A DNA stretch of 64,000 nt, taken from positions 28,653,029 to 28,717,028 of the forward strand of contig OY978527.1 of the NCBI GenBank assembly GCA_963854835.1. Reading direction: 5' to 3'. The position numbers and the translations under genes were made by a program. Below, piece by piece: positions 35,043 through 45,197 of this stretch. Position 1 is the first letter of the stretch. Every line of letters begins with the position of its first letter. Source of the stretch: Megamerina dolium (lineage: Eukaryota; Arthropoda; Insecta; Diptera; Megamerinidae). Under the pieces are notes generated by a model. The model saw only the letters and a program-made list of their open reading frames with translations. It was not told where the DNA came from and made no database searches.

Positions 35043-35801
35043 CAGTGGATCACGAGAAAAAGTTCTTAAATTTCACTCCTAATTTGAAAGATTATGTTGA
35101 AGGGTTCTCGAAACCGAAAAAAAAAATTGTTTCTTAACCCTTTTAGAACCGCTAAAATTTTTTTTTAGTTTAGTTGTCCGATTTTTTAAATGATAGCTTG
35201 TTGAAAAGGGAGGTGCCTAATTTCTCCATATTTGAATGTGAAATTGAACGAACCCCTAAAAAATCATATTCAGTTCCCCGATTGTACCCGCTAATCAAAA
35301 ACTTTCCATGATAAAATTAAATTCCTTTAAAAACCCTTAATGAAATTACATTAAGGGTTAATATCTACTGTTATATGAAACATATTGAAAGCAATTTCTA
35401 TAAGAGGTTCTGTTGTTTTGGCGGGGACTGGAACATTGGCTCAGCAACGTATTGCCTGTGATAAATATCCAATAGACTTAAGTTGTCCTTTACAACTATA
35501 TACACATTAAGTTAAATTTTACTAATTATATTAACAATTCCAATTGCCGTTATACCCGGTACTATAAACGACTGCAGTGTTCGAGGCGACTTCTATTTTA
35601 GAAAAACTGGTCCCTTCTGGTCCTTTGCGAAAAATATACCAGAAGTTATTCGTGCAAGTCGATGAATTCGGCAATTATCAAATGACATACAAAGTGTCAT
35701 TCATATGACACATGAGTAACCTTCCCTCAATTTATTTCAGAAAAACTATTTTTTTGTCTTGAAAATCTTTCAACTTAGAAACTTTTTTCTGTGATCCACC
35801 T
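35043..35801. mobile_element. MITE-like element, 759 bp, TA target site
   Basis: Left end CAGTGGATCACGAGAAAAAG pairs imperfectly with right end 'acttttttctgtgatccacct'; TA outside each end (35041-35042, 35802-35803). No transposase recognised. It occupies the region where a first exon for P450 tail E would be expected. Confidence 0.55.
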
Positions 35802-35950
35802 TAATGTATAGCATATAGAAGTAGTGCGTCACATTAATGTTATTAAATCAGATGGGAATACCTTAGATGATTTTAGTTTAAAATGCTGGATACATAAATA
35901 TTCTCATATGAAAAAATATATGCAATAACTATTGTTATTATTTATTTTAG

Positions 35951-37096
35951 AATCAGCCATGGGTGTGTCAGTGAATGCGCAAACAAATGTCAACTCAGAT
36001 TATGTGAAAGCAGTAATAACGTAAGTTCACATTGCACATACCTGTAATTTGAATATTTTCATTAAAAAACGAAAACAATCTATTTGTAAATTATGTTTAT
36101 TATAGAATTTCGACTCTTCTGCATAAGAGAATGTATGACATTTTTTATCGATTAGATATTATTTATAAATTTACAAAATTGGCACGCGAAGAGCGTGACG
36201 CATTGAATATATTGCATGGTTTTACCGAAAAAATCATCACACAACGACGCAATGAATTGCTCACATCTCAAAAGAGCAACGTTCTGAAGGAAGACGAGGA
36301 CATTGGGGCAAAAACGAAAATGGCTTTTCTTGATATATTGCTACAATCGGAAATTGATGGCAAACCATTGAGCAATTTGGATATACGTGAAGAAGTTGAT
36401 ACTTTTATGTTTGAAGGACATGATACAACCTCATCAGCATTGGTATTCTTTTTTTATAATATTGCTCTGTATCCAGAATGTCAGAAAAAATGTTTCGAAG
36501 AAATTATCAACATCATTGGCAAAGATCAGTCGGTATCTGTTAATTATGAGCTATTGAATAAACTGCACTATGTGGAATTGTGTATAAAAGAGACACTCAG
36601 ATTGTATCCATCAGTTCCAATTTTAGGTCGTATTGTGGAAGAGGAATGTGAAATTAGTAAGTACATTCTAACTATCGAATATATAAGATTTTCATTGGAA
36701 GCACTCCCACTAATGCCTTTATTTTGTATTCTAACCCTTTTTTTAGATGGTCATATTATTCCAGCAGGAACTAACATTTGCATTTCACCGCTAATGATTG
36801 GACGTTTTAATGAAATTTTCCCTGAGGCCAATAAATTCAAGCCGGAACGTTTTAATGTTGTAACAAGCGCAGAAAGAATGAATCCATTCGCTTACATACC
36901 ATTCTCAGCAGGTCCACGTAATTGTATTGGACAAAAATTTGCAATGTTAGAGATCAAAACGATTGTGGCAAATGTCTTGCGAAATTTCATAGTCGAATAT
37001 GCTGGTGATCCCGAACAGGAACCAATTTTGGTTGGCGAATTAATTTTGCGCACTAAAAATCCGTTGATGTTTAAGCTAAAACCACGTATATATTGA
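35951..37096 (+). CDS. Cyp4d-like P450 tail E (exons 2-4), first exon missing
   Basis: Exons 35951-36020, 36106-36656 and 36747-37096, with the same lengths and phases as the other tails. They encode 'ESAMGVSVNAQTNVNS', helix I EVDTFMFEGHDTT with the heme-linking Glu, ETLR, FKPERF, FSAGPRNCIG with the heme Cys, and end 'KPRIY'. The frame is intact with good splice sites, so the tail looks under selection or only recently orphaned. Intron 3 is 90 bp, a multiple of three and free of stops, so reading through it would add 30 residues. No first exon is found between gene D (ending 28987) and 35950. It may use a first exon from upstream (D), have one lost to insertions, or be a truncated pseudogene. 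Confidence 0.85.
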
Positions 37097-37529
37097 TAAT
37101 GATGCTGTGGCGTAGCCATGATTTTGGCAAGGGGGGATTAGATGAAAAATATGTATAAGCAAAAATTGTTGGTGAATGGTTTTTAAATATCGATATATTA
37201 TTTTTCCTTTTTAACAAGTCCATCGGCCATCCCCTGCTTACGACAATGAGATGTTATATAGATAAATATGCATTGTAATTTGACGGCTTAAAAAATGAAA
37301 AGTTGAATTAACTTTAACTACTCTTTACTTGACTTGTTAACTATGACTTGTTTTGTGTTGACTACGACTTGTTTCAAAATTGATGTTCTTGCTCGACCGT
37401 TTCGTTTGTCGTCGTAGAATGGAATGCACGAAAATTAATAATCAAAGAAAGAACTTCATGACAGAGTTGAAGTAAGCTGTGGTGAATATCAGCCTCGTGC
37501 TTTACCAGTGTTGTTAATCGACATGCAGA
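37097..37529. other. 3' flank of tail E
   Basis: No gene recognised. No exact AATAAA close to the stop. Confidence 0.4.
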
Positions 37530-37690
37530 GAAACAATAAATGACTTCACACCAAGCTCGTTACTTCGGTGCTTGGTAGTTGTTTATGTGTATTTTCGAAA
37601 GTTCAGTACTTTTACAAAAACAAAATACACACAAAAAACTACCAAACAACGGACTTGTTTGAAGTCTCCTAATATAAGTCACATAAACAA
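37530..37690. mobile_element. palindromic MITE related to 39258-39526
   Basis: Inner arms 'ggtagttgtttatgtgtatttt' and 'aaaatacacacaaaaaactacc' pair around a short spacer; the outer part 'cacaccaagctcgttacttcg' matches the end of the MITE at 39258-39526. Ends not exact. Confidence 0.5.
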
Positions 37691-37796
37691 GATTACGCCT
37701 TCCGCTTACGTCTGCCGCTTTGCATGTCAAACATGAATGGATGAAGTAAAGGCTGACATTGAAGAGATATGTTGAGACTACGAAAATATTTATTTA

Positions 37797-39043
37797 CCAG
37801 GTGTACAAGCTTAAATCCGCTTTTTTTTCGGTAAAAAAAAACACTTTTTTTCATAGAAAGCCAAAATTAATTTATTCAAAGAATTTGCCCTCACTAGCTA
37901 TACATTTTTCCCATCTCTCGGGTAATTTGTGTATACCATTCCAAAAGAATTCCTCATTTTTCGAGACAAACTACTCGTCAAGTCATTTTCCGACGTGTTC
38001 ATACGAATACGAAGTGCTGTTTGGCAAGCGCGTGACCCATCGACGAGAACAGGTGATAGTCAGAAGGGGTCAGGTCTGGTGAATAAGCGTGATTGAGTGT
38101 GTCCAAGTAGTTTTGGACCAGTTTTGACGTGTGCGATGGGGCGTTGTCGAGGAGAAAAATCAGCTTCTCATGTCTTTGTTCATAACCAGGCCTTTTTTCA
38201 TCCAAAGCACGGCGCAATTTCACTAGTTGTTGGTGGTAGCGGTGAGCATTGACAGTTTCATTAGGTCTCAACAGTTCGTAGTAGATGACACCCTGCTGAT
38301 TCCACCAAACGCACAGCATCGTCTTGCGTCCAAAGCGATTTGGTCTTGGAGAAGTTGTTGGTTGGCCGGGATCGACCCACGATTTTTTTCGTTTAGGATT
38401 CTCAAAGTATATCCACTTTTCATCGCAAGTCACCACAAGATGCAAGAACGACTTTCTTTTTTGTCCAGCAAGCAAGATTTCGCATGTGTTTTGGCGTCGC
38501 TCCATCTGCCTATCGTTCAATTCATGGGGTACCCATTTTGCAAATTTTTGAACCTTCCTTCCCCATGGCTCGCAAACATATAGAAATGGCTTGTTGTGTA
38601 ACACCTAACTGTTCGGCAAGTATTTTTTCCAAAAGAGCCTGCAAATCATGGTCCTCAAATTTTCTGGGTCTATTTTCACGCTTCTTGTCACTCATGTCAA
38701 AATGGCCTTCTTTGAACCGACAAAACCAGTCTCTGCAAGTGGTTTCCAATAGAGCACTGTCACCATACGCCTCCACAAGCATTCGATACGACTCAGCAGC
38801 AGATTTCTTGCAAATTAAAGCAAAAAAGTAGAGCTTCCTGCATATGCTCTTTTTCTGGCACGAAACTAGACATGATTATACGAGGAAAAATGTATGTTGT
38901 TGTATGAAATCACAGATGATGTTTACGTATAGATGTAAACAGATGTCGAACTCATAAAAAAAAGGATGCACAGTCGATAATAGCTCAATATGCTCACTAA
39001 CGCCATCTACGAGCAAACAGCGGATTTAAGCTTGTACACCAGG
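37797..39043 (-). mobile_element. Mos1-like mariner, about 1247 bp
   Basis: Terminal inverted repeats CCAGGTGTACAAGCTTAAAT at the left and its inverse at the right, the start matching the Mos1/mauritiana mariner end CCAGGTGTACAAG as I remember it. TA precedes the left end; the right end has drifted (AGG then TT). Length close to the 1.3 kb of the family. Lies 0.7 kb beyond tail E. Confidence 0.88.
37872..38873 (-). pseudogene. mauritiana-subfamily mariner transposase, frameshifted
   Basis: From an ATG at 38873 the minus strand reads 'MSSFVPEKEHM', shifts frame near 38815, then 'SYRMLVEAYGDSALLETTC', 'LAEQLGVTQQAIS', shifts again near 38560 to 'KWVPHELNDRQMERR', 'CDEKWIYFENPKRKKSW', 'LLDNAPSHT' and 'YSPDLTPSDYHLF' (DD34D), then a final shift before the C-terminus and stop at 37872. 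The catalytic Asp residues remain, but at least three frameshifts abolish the protein. Confidence 0.85.
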
Positions 39044-39257
39044 TTCTTACAAAATATTGTACATTTTATAGGCAGTTTACTGGCAGATAAAAGCTTCAAA
39101 CATAAGAGATCCTGCATCTGTTACAATTTAAATTAGGTAAAAATTTGGTTGAATCAATCAGACTCTATAATTGTATTGATGTGTGGACGGTGAAATTTTT
39201 GAACAAATTAAAAAATAAGCTTTATAGTATTTTAAACATTTAAACAAATGTAATATA

Positions 39258-39526
39258 AGGTGTGTTCACACTAAGCTCATTACTGCGTTATAGCATAGAC
39301 AGGCGGCAGCGTTAATACAGATTACCGGCGCACTATTATTTTGAGAATTAACTCATAGATTAGCTGCAGTTAATGCCCGAGTTAATTCGAATTAAATCGT
39401 TAATCCGGATGAACGCTGCCGTCTGTCAGGGCTATTAGTCCCTTAAATGGTAGATTTTCATGTGTATTTTGTTTTTGTAAAAAAGTAACGGTTTAACGAA
39501 GAAACGAGCTTGGTGTAAAGACACCT
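39258..39526. mobile_element. MITE interrupted by a second MITE
   Basis: Ends AGGTGTGTTCACAC and 'gtgtaaagacacct' form an inverted repeat that continues through 'aagctc.tta'. The 144-bp MITE at 39291-39434 is inserted within it. A solo relative lies at 37530-37690. Confidence 0.6.
39291..39434. mobile_element. MITE, 144 bp, same family as 13717-14243
   Basis: Starts TAGCATAGACAGGCGGCAGC and ends with the inverse ('gctgccgtctgtcagggcta'); the interior 'gttaatgcccgagttaattcgaatta' is shared with the larger element at 13717-14243. Confidence 0.8.
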
Positions 39527-39925
39527 ATTATATTAAAATTGTCTTTCGTTTAAAATTTTCAAATTTCTTTGGTCATTTTAGGCATATTCTTCTATTTGAT
39601 GATGTAATTCTAAAGGTGGATAATGTACTGACCACCACTGGGTCCATTAAATCATGATTATTGTATTGCAAAGACACTGTAGAACAGTACTATTATTATA
39701 ATTATTAATATTATAATCGCACTCATAGGCAAAGGGATATTTTTAATTATAAAACTTCTAACATATTTTTACTTATTTGCATATTTCTAAATAAATAAAT
39801 ATTAACAAAAATAAAAATTTTATATACTACTATATAGACTTCTCTAAATTAAAATGAACTTACCGACCGATTTATTTGTTGTCCGGAAAGTAATTAAATT
39901 TTCTCCGAACAATGAATTAAATTTA

Positions 39926-41109
39926 TGCCCCTATTGCGGTTCACCACTCAACCCAGTTTGGTCGTCTTAGAGTCGACCCGACTTCAACAAGACCAAACTA
40001 TTTTTTGGTATTGTGGTACACCACTGTTTTCGGTTGAAATTGTTATGGCGTTACCAGCTTAAAATATCACTTATGACAGAAAAGTGGTCGATTAAAAGTA
40101 AAAATTAAGGAAATATACAATTGTGTTTTGCTGTGAAAATTATTTAAAATGGATATTAGTGTAGATTTGTTTTATGAAGATGAAAACGAAGACGCGAAAA
40201 TTGATTTGCTACGCTTACGGAGAAAAATTCGTGATGACTCTAACCCTCTTGAACTACCTAGCGAAAAGTATAAATATTGTTCAAAATAAATAAAAGCAAA
40301 TAATAAATTTTTTTATAGATTTATTAGCTATTTTCGACTGAGCAAAGAGGCATTTTGCTTTTTGCTGGATGACGTAAAAGACCATATCAAGAAATCTGTG
40401 CGTGTCGTATCTATACCACCAATATTGAAATTGTGTGCTGCTCTTAGATTTTTCGCTGATGGAAGCTACCAGAAAAGCAGCGGCAATGATTTCAATATAG
40501 GAGTGGCTCCATCTACAATGTCACTTGTTTTAAAAGAAGTATTAGATGTATTGGAGACGAAACAGACGCTGCAAGGAGTATCAGAAATAATATAATGCGT
40601 TCTTTCCAAGCTCAATAAATTTATCTCTTATTTATTTTTTAAATTCATTTCAGTCTTTTTTGGTAAATGGAAGATAACTTAAATTATTTAAAAAAAAAAA
40701 ATCTTATTTTCTTAGATTCACGTCTACTTTGTTAGCTTGGATTCTGGTCCATTAGTTGAACAAGCCTCTCAAATTGAGATTTGGTTGTAATTTTTAAACT
40801 TCTGAAAATGTATAAAATGTTGAGAAATTACAATATGAAGCCAAGCTAATTATTACTTACGATCTCTCCATTATTTTTGGCTTTATTAGTTTAAAGTAAA
40901 CTGCAACTGATGCAAACACAACTGCTTATGAGCAGTGGTGTATATTTAACGTGCTTGTCGACCAAACTGAAACAGAGTTGCAAACGGCAATACCACAAAA
41001 ATAATGAACACAATCAAAAAAATCAGCCGCCAGTCGAGTTGAGAACGGCAATATGAATTTCTCGACGGCGACCAAACTGTTACAAAAGTTGTGAACCGCA
41101 ATAGGGGCA
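39926..41109 (+). mobile_element. PIF/Harbinger element, 1184 bp, mostly gutted
   Basis: Perfect 19-bp terminal inverted repeats TGCCCCTATTGCGGTTCAC with a TTA duplication outside each end (39923-39925, 41110-41112), the 3-bp target size and sequence typical of PIF/Harbinger. Subterminal 'gaccaaact' motifs occur at both ends. Only the N-terminal part of the transposase remains. Confidence 0.85.
40149..40595 (+). pseudogene. HARBI1-like transposase, N-terminal part in two exons
   Basis: Exon 40149-40267 (MDISVDLFYEDENEDAK...) and exon 40319-40595, joined by a 51-bp intron with GT-AG ends, give 131 aa. The sequence 'LRLRRKIRDDSNPLELPSEK' followed by 'FISYFRLSKEAFCFLLDDV' and 'KLCAALRFFADGSYQ' is the N-terminal region of Harbinger nucleases. 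The frame stops at TAA (40593) before any catalytic DDE residue, so it cannot transpose by itself. It might still bind DNA, but there is no evidence for that. Confidence 0.7.
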
Positions 41110-41149
41110 TTAATTTTATCACAGCCAACATCACACTGAAGCTGCATTG

Positions 41150-41480
41150 TCATTATATATTTTGGCAACTGATATTTTTGACATGTTTTACATTTTTAGT
41201 ATCGGAAAGGTAAAACTGTTATTCAAGCAAGAAAAAATTATTCGGAGCTTATTTGGAGAATATGTCTTGACAGAACTATTTTTAAAAATTCGTTCTGGCA
41301 ATTTTCATCTTGAAGATGTACAAAATTATGGAGGGCCAGTCGAAGCTAAAGGAGGTAAAGGTTTTTACTGATGTGAATCGCCAAATAACAACTTGTGACG
41401 TAGCCAATAGATTAAATGCCTTGGTTGAATTTCAAAACTCATGGACACATTGTTATGAACCGATTTAAAATATCGAATCG
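41150..41480 (+). pseudogene. mariner-family N-terminal fragment
   Basis: The + strand reads 'KIRSGNFHLEDVQNYGGPVEA', matching the 'FRSGDFDLED..R.GRP' motif of mariner transposases, preceded by a weak 'YIFSIGKVKLLFKQEKI' block. It decays into stops after 41371. Confidence 0.5.
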
Positions 41481-41818
41481 GAATAAGAAGAATCGATAAA
41501 CACGCCACTGTCATGGAAGGTGCTACCGTTTTTTATCTGTCAAAGTTGACAGTACAAGCACAAAAAGCATTTATTTTGGCCAGGGACGTATGGAACTTAT
41601 GACAGTGCAGAGGAGTTTTACTCATACAACACAAATTCAAAACTGAAAAAAACACGTCAATCACATACACACATACACACAATGCAGACACATGATGTTT
41701 TTTATTGGGCGCAATTATTGTCTGCTCGTGCCATGGTTCTGCCCCGAAAATGCGCCGGCTAGTGAGCTGTTCCTGAACCCGTCGAGACAATAACGAACGC
41801 TCAATAAAATCCACCTAC

Positions 41819-41957
41819 CTTTGGAATAGGTAGACCCAGATTCACACAAATCCACAAATTTACGCAATCGCCTCATCTCCTTCACTACAGTATCCTCCTC
41901 CAGCAGCCTGAGTGTGTGTGCCCACCCTTCCGGGATTGCTTCGCTTGCCGGAACCAT
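41819..41957 (-). CDS. candidate coding exon, 46 codons plus a splice donor
   Basis: ATG at 41957 (minus) opens 'MVPASEAIPEGWAHTLRLLE', more GC-rich than its surroundings, and reaches 'STYSK' followed by a donor (G then GTAGGT). A polypyrimidine run lies just upstream. It resembles a real exon, of a host gene or a retroelement leader, but no partner exon was found and I do not recognise it. Confidence 0.25.
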
Positions 41958-42235
41958 AGCAATCCCAAAAAAAAAACCCGACGCCTAAGTGGCTACACCA
42001 TCGGCAGAATTTTACTCCCCCTTTTTCCCCCAAGAGAAAAGTTAAAACATTTCTTTACAATACAACATGTTCTTAGCAATAGATTTTATTACAAAAAAAT
42101 GAATGGAAAAAAATATAAATATATAAAAAAATTCCAAAATAAATGTACTAAAATAAATAAATATTAATAAATAGGAATCAGTAAATAATTAAACAAAATA
42201 AGACTAGCATAAAAAAATAAAGAAAAACGTATATA

Positions 42236-42790
42236 CAAGGTGCGACAAATATGTATTAAGACTGCCTCTAGAAAACACAATTAAAACACGATATCTGCTA
42301 ATTTTTCGGTATATTTATTCGAAACATTCTTCTCCTGATTCAATACACTTGTTACATAGATTTAATAGTGATTCAAACGCGTGTTCCAGCTCATTTTTCG
42401 GAAATGCCTCCAGTGCCCTCGTCGAAGCCCGTTGTATGTTCTGAATGTCATCAAAAAAGCATCCTTTCAACTTCAATTATAGTTTTGGGAACAAAAAGAA
42501 GTCGCACGGTGCCAAATCAGGTGAATACGGCGGGTGATTCAACACACAGACCTGATTCCGAACCAAAAATTGACGAACAATGAGTGCTGTTCATGTTAAA
42601 ATTTCAACATCAAACGAACACGTGTTTTGTAAAATGAATGTCAATAAACATTAAATGTCAACCAAATGCCATGAAATTTTGACAGTTAGTAGAGGAAGGT
42701 TGAAGTTCAAAACGCATGTACTCAGACATAGATGGCGTGTTTGGTTGCTGAGGTATGGTTCGAGTCTTAATACATATTTGTCGCACCTTG
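42236..42790 (-). mobile_element. internally deleted mariner-like element, 555 bp
   Basis: Ends CAAGGTGCGACAAATATGTA and the inverse, flanked by TA on both sides (42234-42235, 42791-42792). On the minus strand only the transposase C-terminus survives: 'HPPYSPDLAPCDFFLFPKL' then 'LEAFPKNELEHAFESLLNL' and 'CIESGEECFE'. The N-terminus and first two catalytic residues are gone, so it is a deletion derivative that could only move with help from a related transposase. Confidence 0.82.
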
Positions 42791-43376
42791 TATATAAAAC
42801 ACCAGAAAATAAAATTTATTTTTGCCTGCTGCACTATACCAGAGCTGTAAAAGTGTGAACTCATTTTCACTTTTAATTCTTTTATTTAAAATTTGAAAAG
42901 CTGCAATCTTTTTTTTTCTAGCATTCAGTGTGTGAAATCTTTAGGCTGATAAAAATGAATGAGTTCTATTCGTTTTCAATTCATGAATTGAAAATCCTAA
43001 AGAATTCACCCAGAATTGAAATTTTGATGAATGCAGCCGCAGATGGCTGCATCCTAAAAAGAATGGGAGTGGCGATATCCATTCAGTAGCAAGCTGACAG
43101 CCTTTCTTCTTCTTACCGTTTTGTTGTTTACAAAATATCTGTATGGTTGTTGGATCTTTCATTTCTGGGTTGCAATTGGCTTATATTAAATATAAAGAAA
43201 GTATTATATGCAAAAATTATAAGTTTTATTTTGTATTACAATTTTTTGTTTGTTTTTACGTAATCTTTTTAATAAATTGAGAAGTAACGACTAGCATGTT
43301 TGTTCCTGGTAGTTTGACCTCCTTGAAGAATTTTACGTATAAATACACATATTTACGTATAATGCGTAGATATACG
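42791..43376. other. intergenic, nothing recognised
   Basis: No gene or element defined. AT-rich. Confidence 0.4.
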
Positions 43377-43378
43377 TA

Positions 43379-44679
43379 GGGTTATCCATTTCGCGGTTTC
43401 AAAAGTATACGGCTAGAATTCGACATCTGTCAAACTGAGTTGTTAAAACAATTTCTTTCTTTTTCAGTTCAAAGTCTGACATTTGCGAAAATGGATCGCT
43501 TAACTATCACACAACGCATTAAAATTGTAAAAACCTACTACAAAAATGGTGATTCTGCCACAGCCACATATTGTGCTTTAAGAGGAGATTATGGTTTACA
43601 TAATCGTCCAACTACGCAAACAATTGGCAAAATTGTGAAGAAATATGAAGAGACTGGATCGGTTACAGATATTGTAAGGCCTGTGCATCATCGTTTCGCT
43701 CGTACCACCGAAAATATCGCTGCTGTAAGTGAAAGTGTTGCCGAAGACCCGAATGTTTAGATTCCTCGTCGTTCTCAGGAATTAGGACTGTCTTACGGCA
43801 CATTATGGCGTATTTTGCATTTGGATCTACACCTACATCCATATAAAATCCAGCTCACACAAGAACTGAAGCCAGCTGACCATTCACAACGTCGTAGATA
43901 CGTCGAATGGGTGCTTGAACAACAGGCGGTGGACGGGGATTTTTCGAACAAAATTTTCTTCAGCGACGAAGCACATTTCTCACTCGGTGGGTATGTTAAC
44001 AAACAAAATTGCCGTATTTGGGGTTCTGAGAATCCTCAAGTAATTGAAGAGAGGCCACTACATCCACAAAAGGTCACTGCTTGGTGCGCTCTTTGGTCCG
44101 GAGGTGTGATTGGACCTTACTTCTTCGAAAACGACGATGGAACGACTGTCACCGTCAATTCGGAGCGTTATGGTCATATGATAACCGACTTTTTTTTGCC
44201 TGCTATTGAAGAATACGACTTAGAGAATATGTGGTTTCAACAAGACGGTGCCATATGCCACACAACTCGAGCGAATATGGCTTTATTGCAAGAGAAATTT
44301 TCTGGCCGCGTAATTTCTCGTCGTGGCGATATCAAGTGGCCACCAAGATCATGCGATTTGACACCGCTTGACTTTTTTTTGTGGGACTACGCGAAAGACC
44401 GTGTTTATGCAGATAAACCTTTAACTCTTGAGCACCTAAAAACCAACATTCGTCATGTTATGGCTGAGATACCGCCCAATATGTGTCAAAAAGTGGTCGA
44501 AAATTACCTCAAAAGAATCGATGCTTGCAACAATTCGCGTGGTGGTCGTTTAAATGATGTAGTATTTCACACATAATGTCAACGTTCAAACTTTATAATA
44601 AAAAAGAAATATTATTATATACCATATTTTATATGTGTTTTATTTACATTTACTTTTGAAACCGCAAAATGGATAACCC
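43379..44679 (+). mobile_element. DD41D (rosa-type) mariner-like transposon, 1301 bp
   Basis: 29-bp terminal inverted repeats starting GGGTTATCCATTT with one mismatch between ends. TA precedes the left end; GA follows the right end, so one side of the target site has mutated or the right end is off. Contains an almost intact transposase. The DD41D family was, from memory, first described in the tephritid Ceratitis rosa, which fits the suspected host. Confidence 0.88.
43491..44576 (+). pseudogene. DD41D transposase with a single in-frame stop
   Basis: ATG at 43491; the frame is the same from start to the TAA at 44574-44576 (361 codons), broken only by a TAG at 43758-43760. N-terminal helix-turn-helix region ('TITQRIKIVKTYY', 'TIGKIVKKYEETGSV'), then 'IFFSDEAHF' (first Asp), 'MWFQQDGAICHT' (second Asp) and 'CDLTPLDFFLWDY' (third Asp). 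There are 41 residues between the second and third Asp, hence DD41D. All catalytic residues are present. With one stop it is recently dead or, with readthrough or a polymorphic allele, possibly still active. Confidence 0.88.
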
Positions 44680-44689
44680 GATTAATTCC

Positions 44690-44934
44690 TTTTCAAACAT
44701 GAATTTCTTCAAAGTGAATCTTGTGAGATAAATTTAAAAATTTGTTTAAAAGAAAATGAAAATTTAATTGATTGTGTGAAGTCTTCATCGCAAAGTCAAC
44801 CCATCGTTAAAGAATGGGAAGAACTATCCGATATTTGGTTTGATAGTCCTATTTCAGAAAAGTCTGCGTTAGAGGCATCAATGTTAAAGTCGTCACCAGG
44901 GGGTCAATTCTCGTTCTGTGATAAAGTGAAGTGA
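44690..44934 (+). other. open fragment of unknown origin
   Basis: About 80 open codons ('EWEELSDIWFDSPISEKSAL') without a clear start, ending at a TGA. Acidic, with no recognised domain. Being next to Harbinger-like exon traces (46240) it may be part of that element's second protein. Weak. Confidence 0.2.
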
Positions 44935-45197
44935 AAAAAAAGTTTTCATTTTCGTTTTCACAACTACTTTTCACTCTGTCTTTTCACAAACACTTATTTT
45001 GTGATTCTGGTTCGTGGTGTGAAAAGCGTGTTCCATTACCAATGTAGTCGTGAAACTATTGCAACTGTGCTATTTAATTTCAGAAACAAATGAGTTGAAG
45101 TAAAGAAAACATGTCGGGAATAATTATTTTATTAGAATTATCGCAAAGAATTCAAGATTAGCAAAGGTAATAAAATATTGTGTAAATTTTTAATTAC

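Noticed and set aside
36657..36746. Continuous exon 3-4 in P450 tail E
   Set aside because: The stretch is open by chance (90 bp, no stop) but has exact donor and acceptor sites at the positions used in genes B, C and D, and its translation is unlike any P450.
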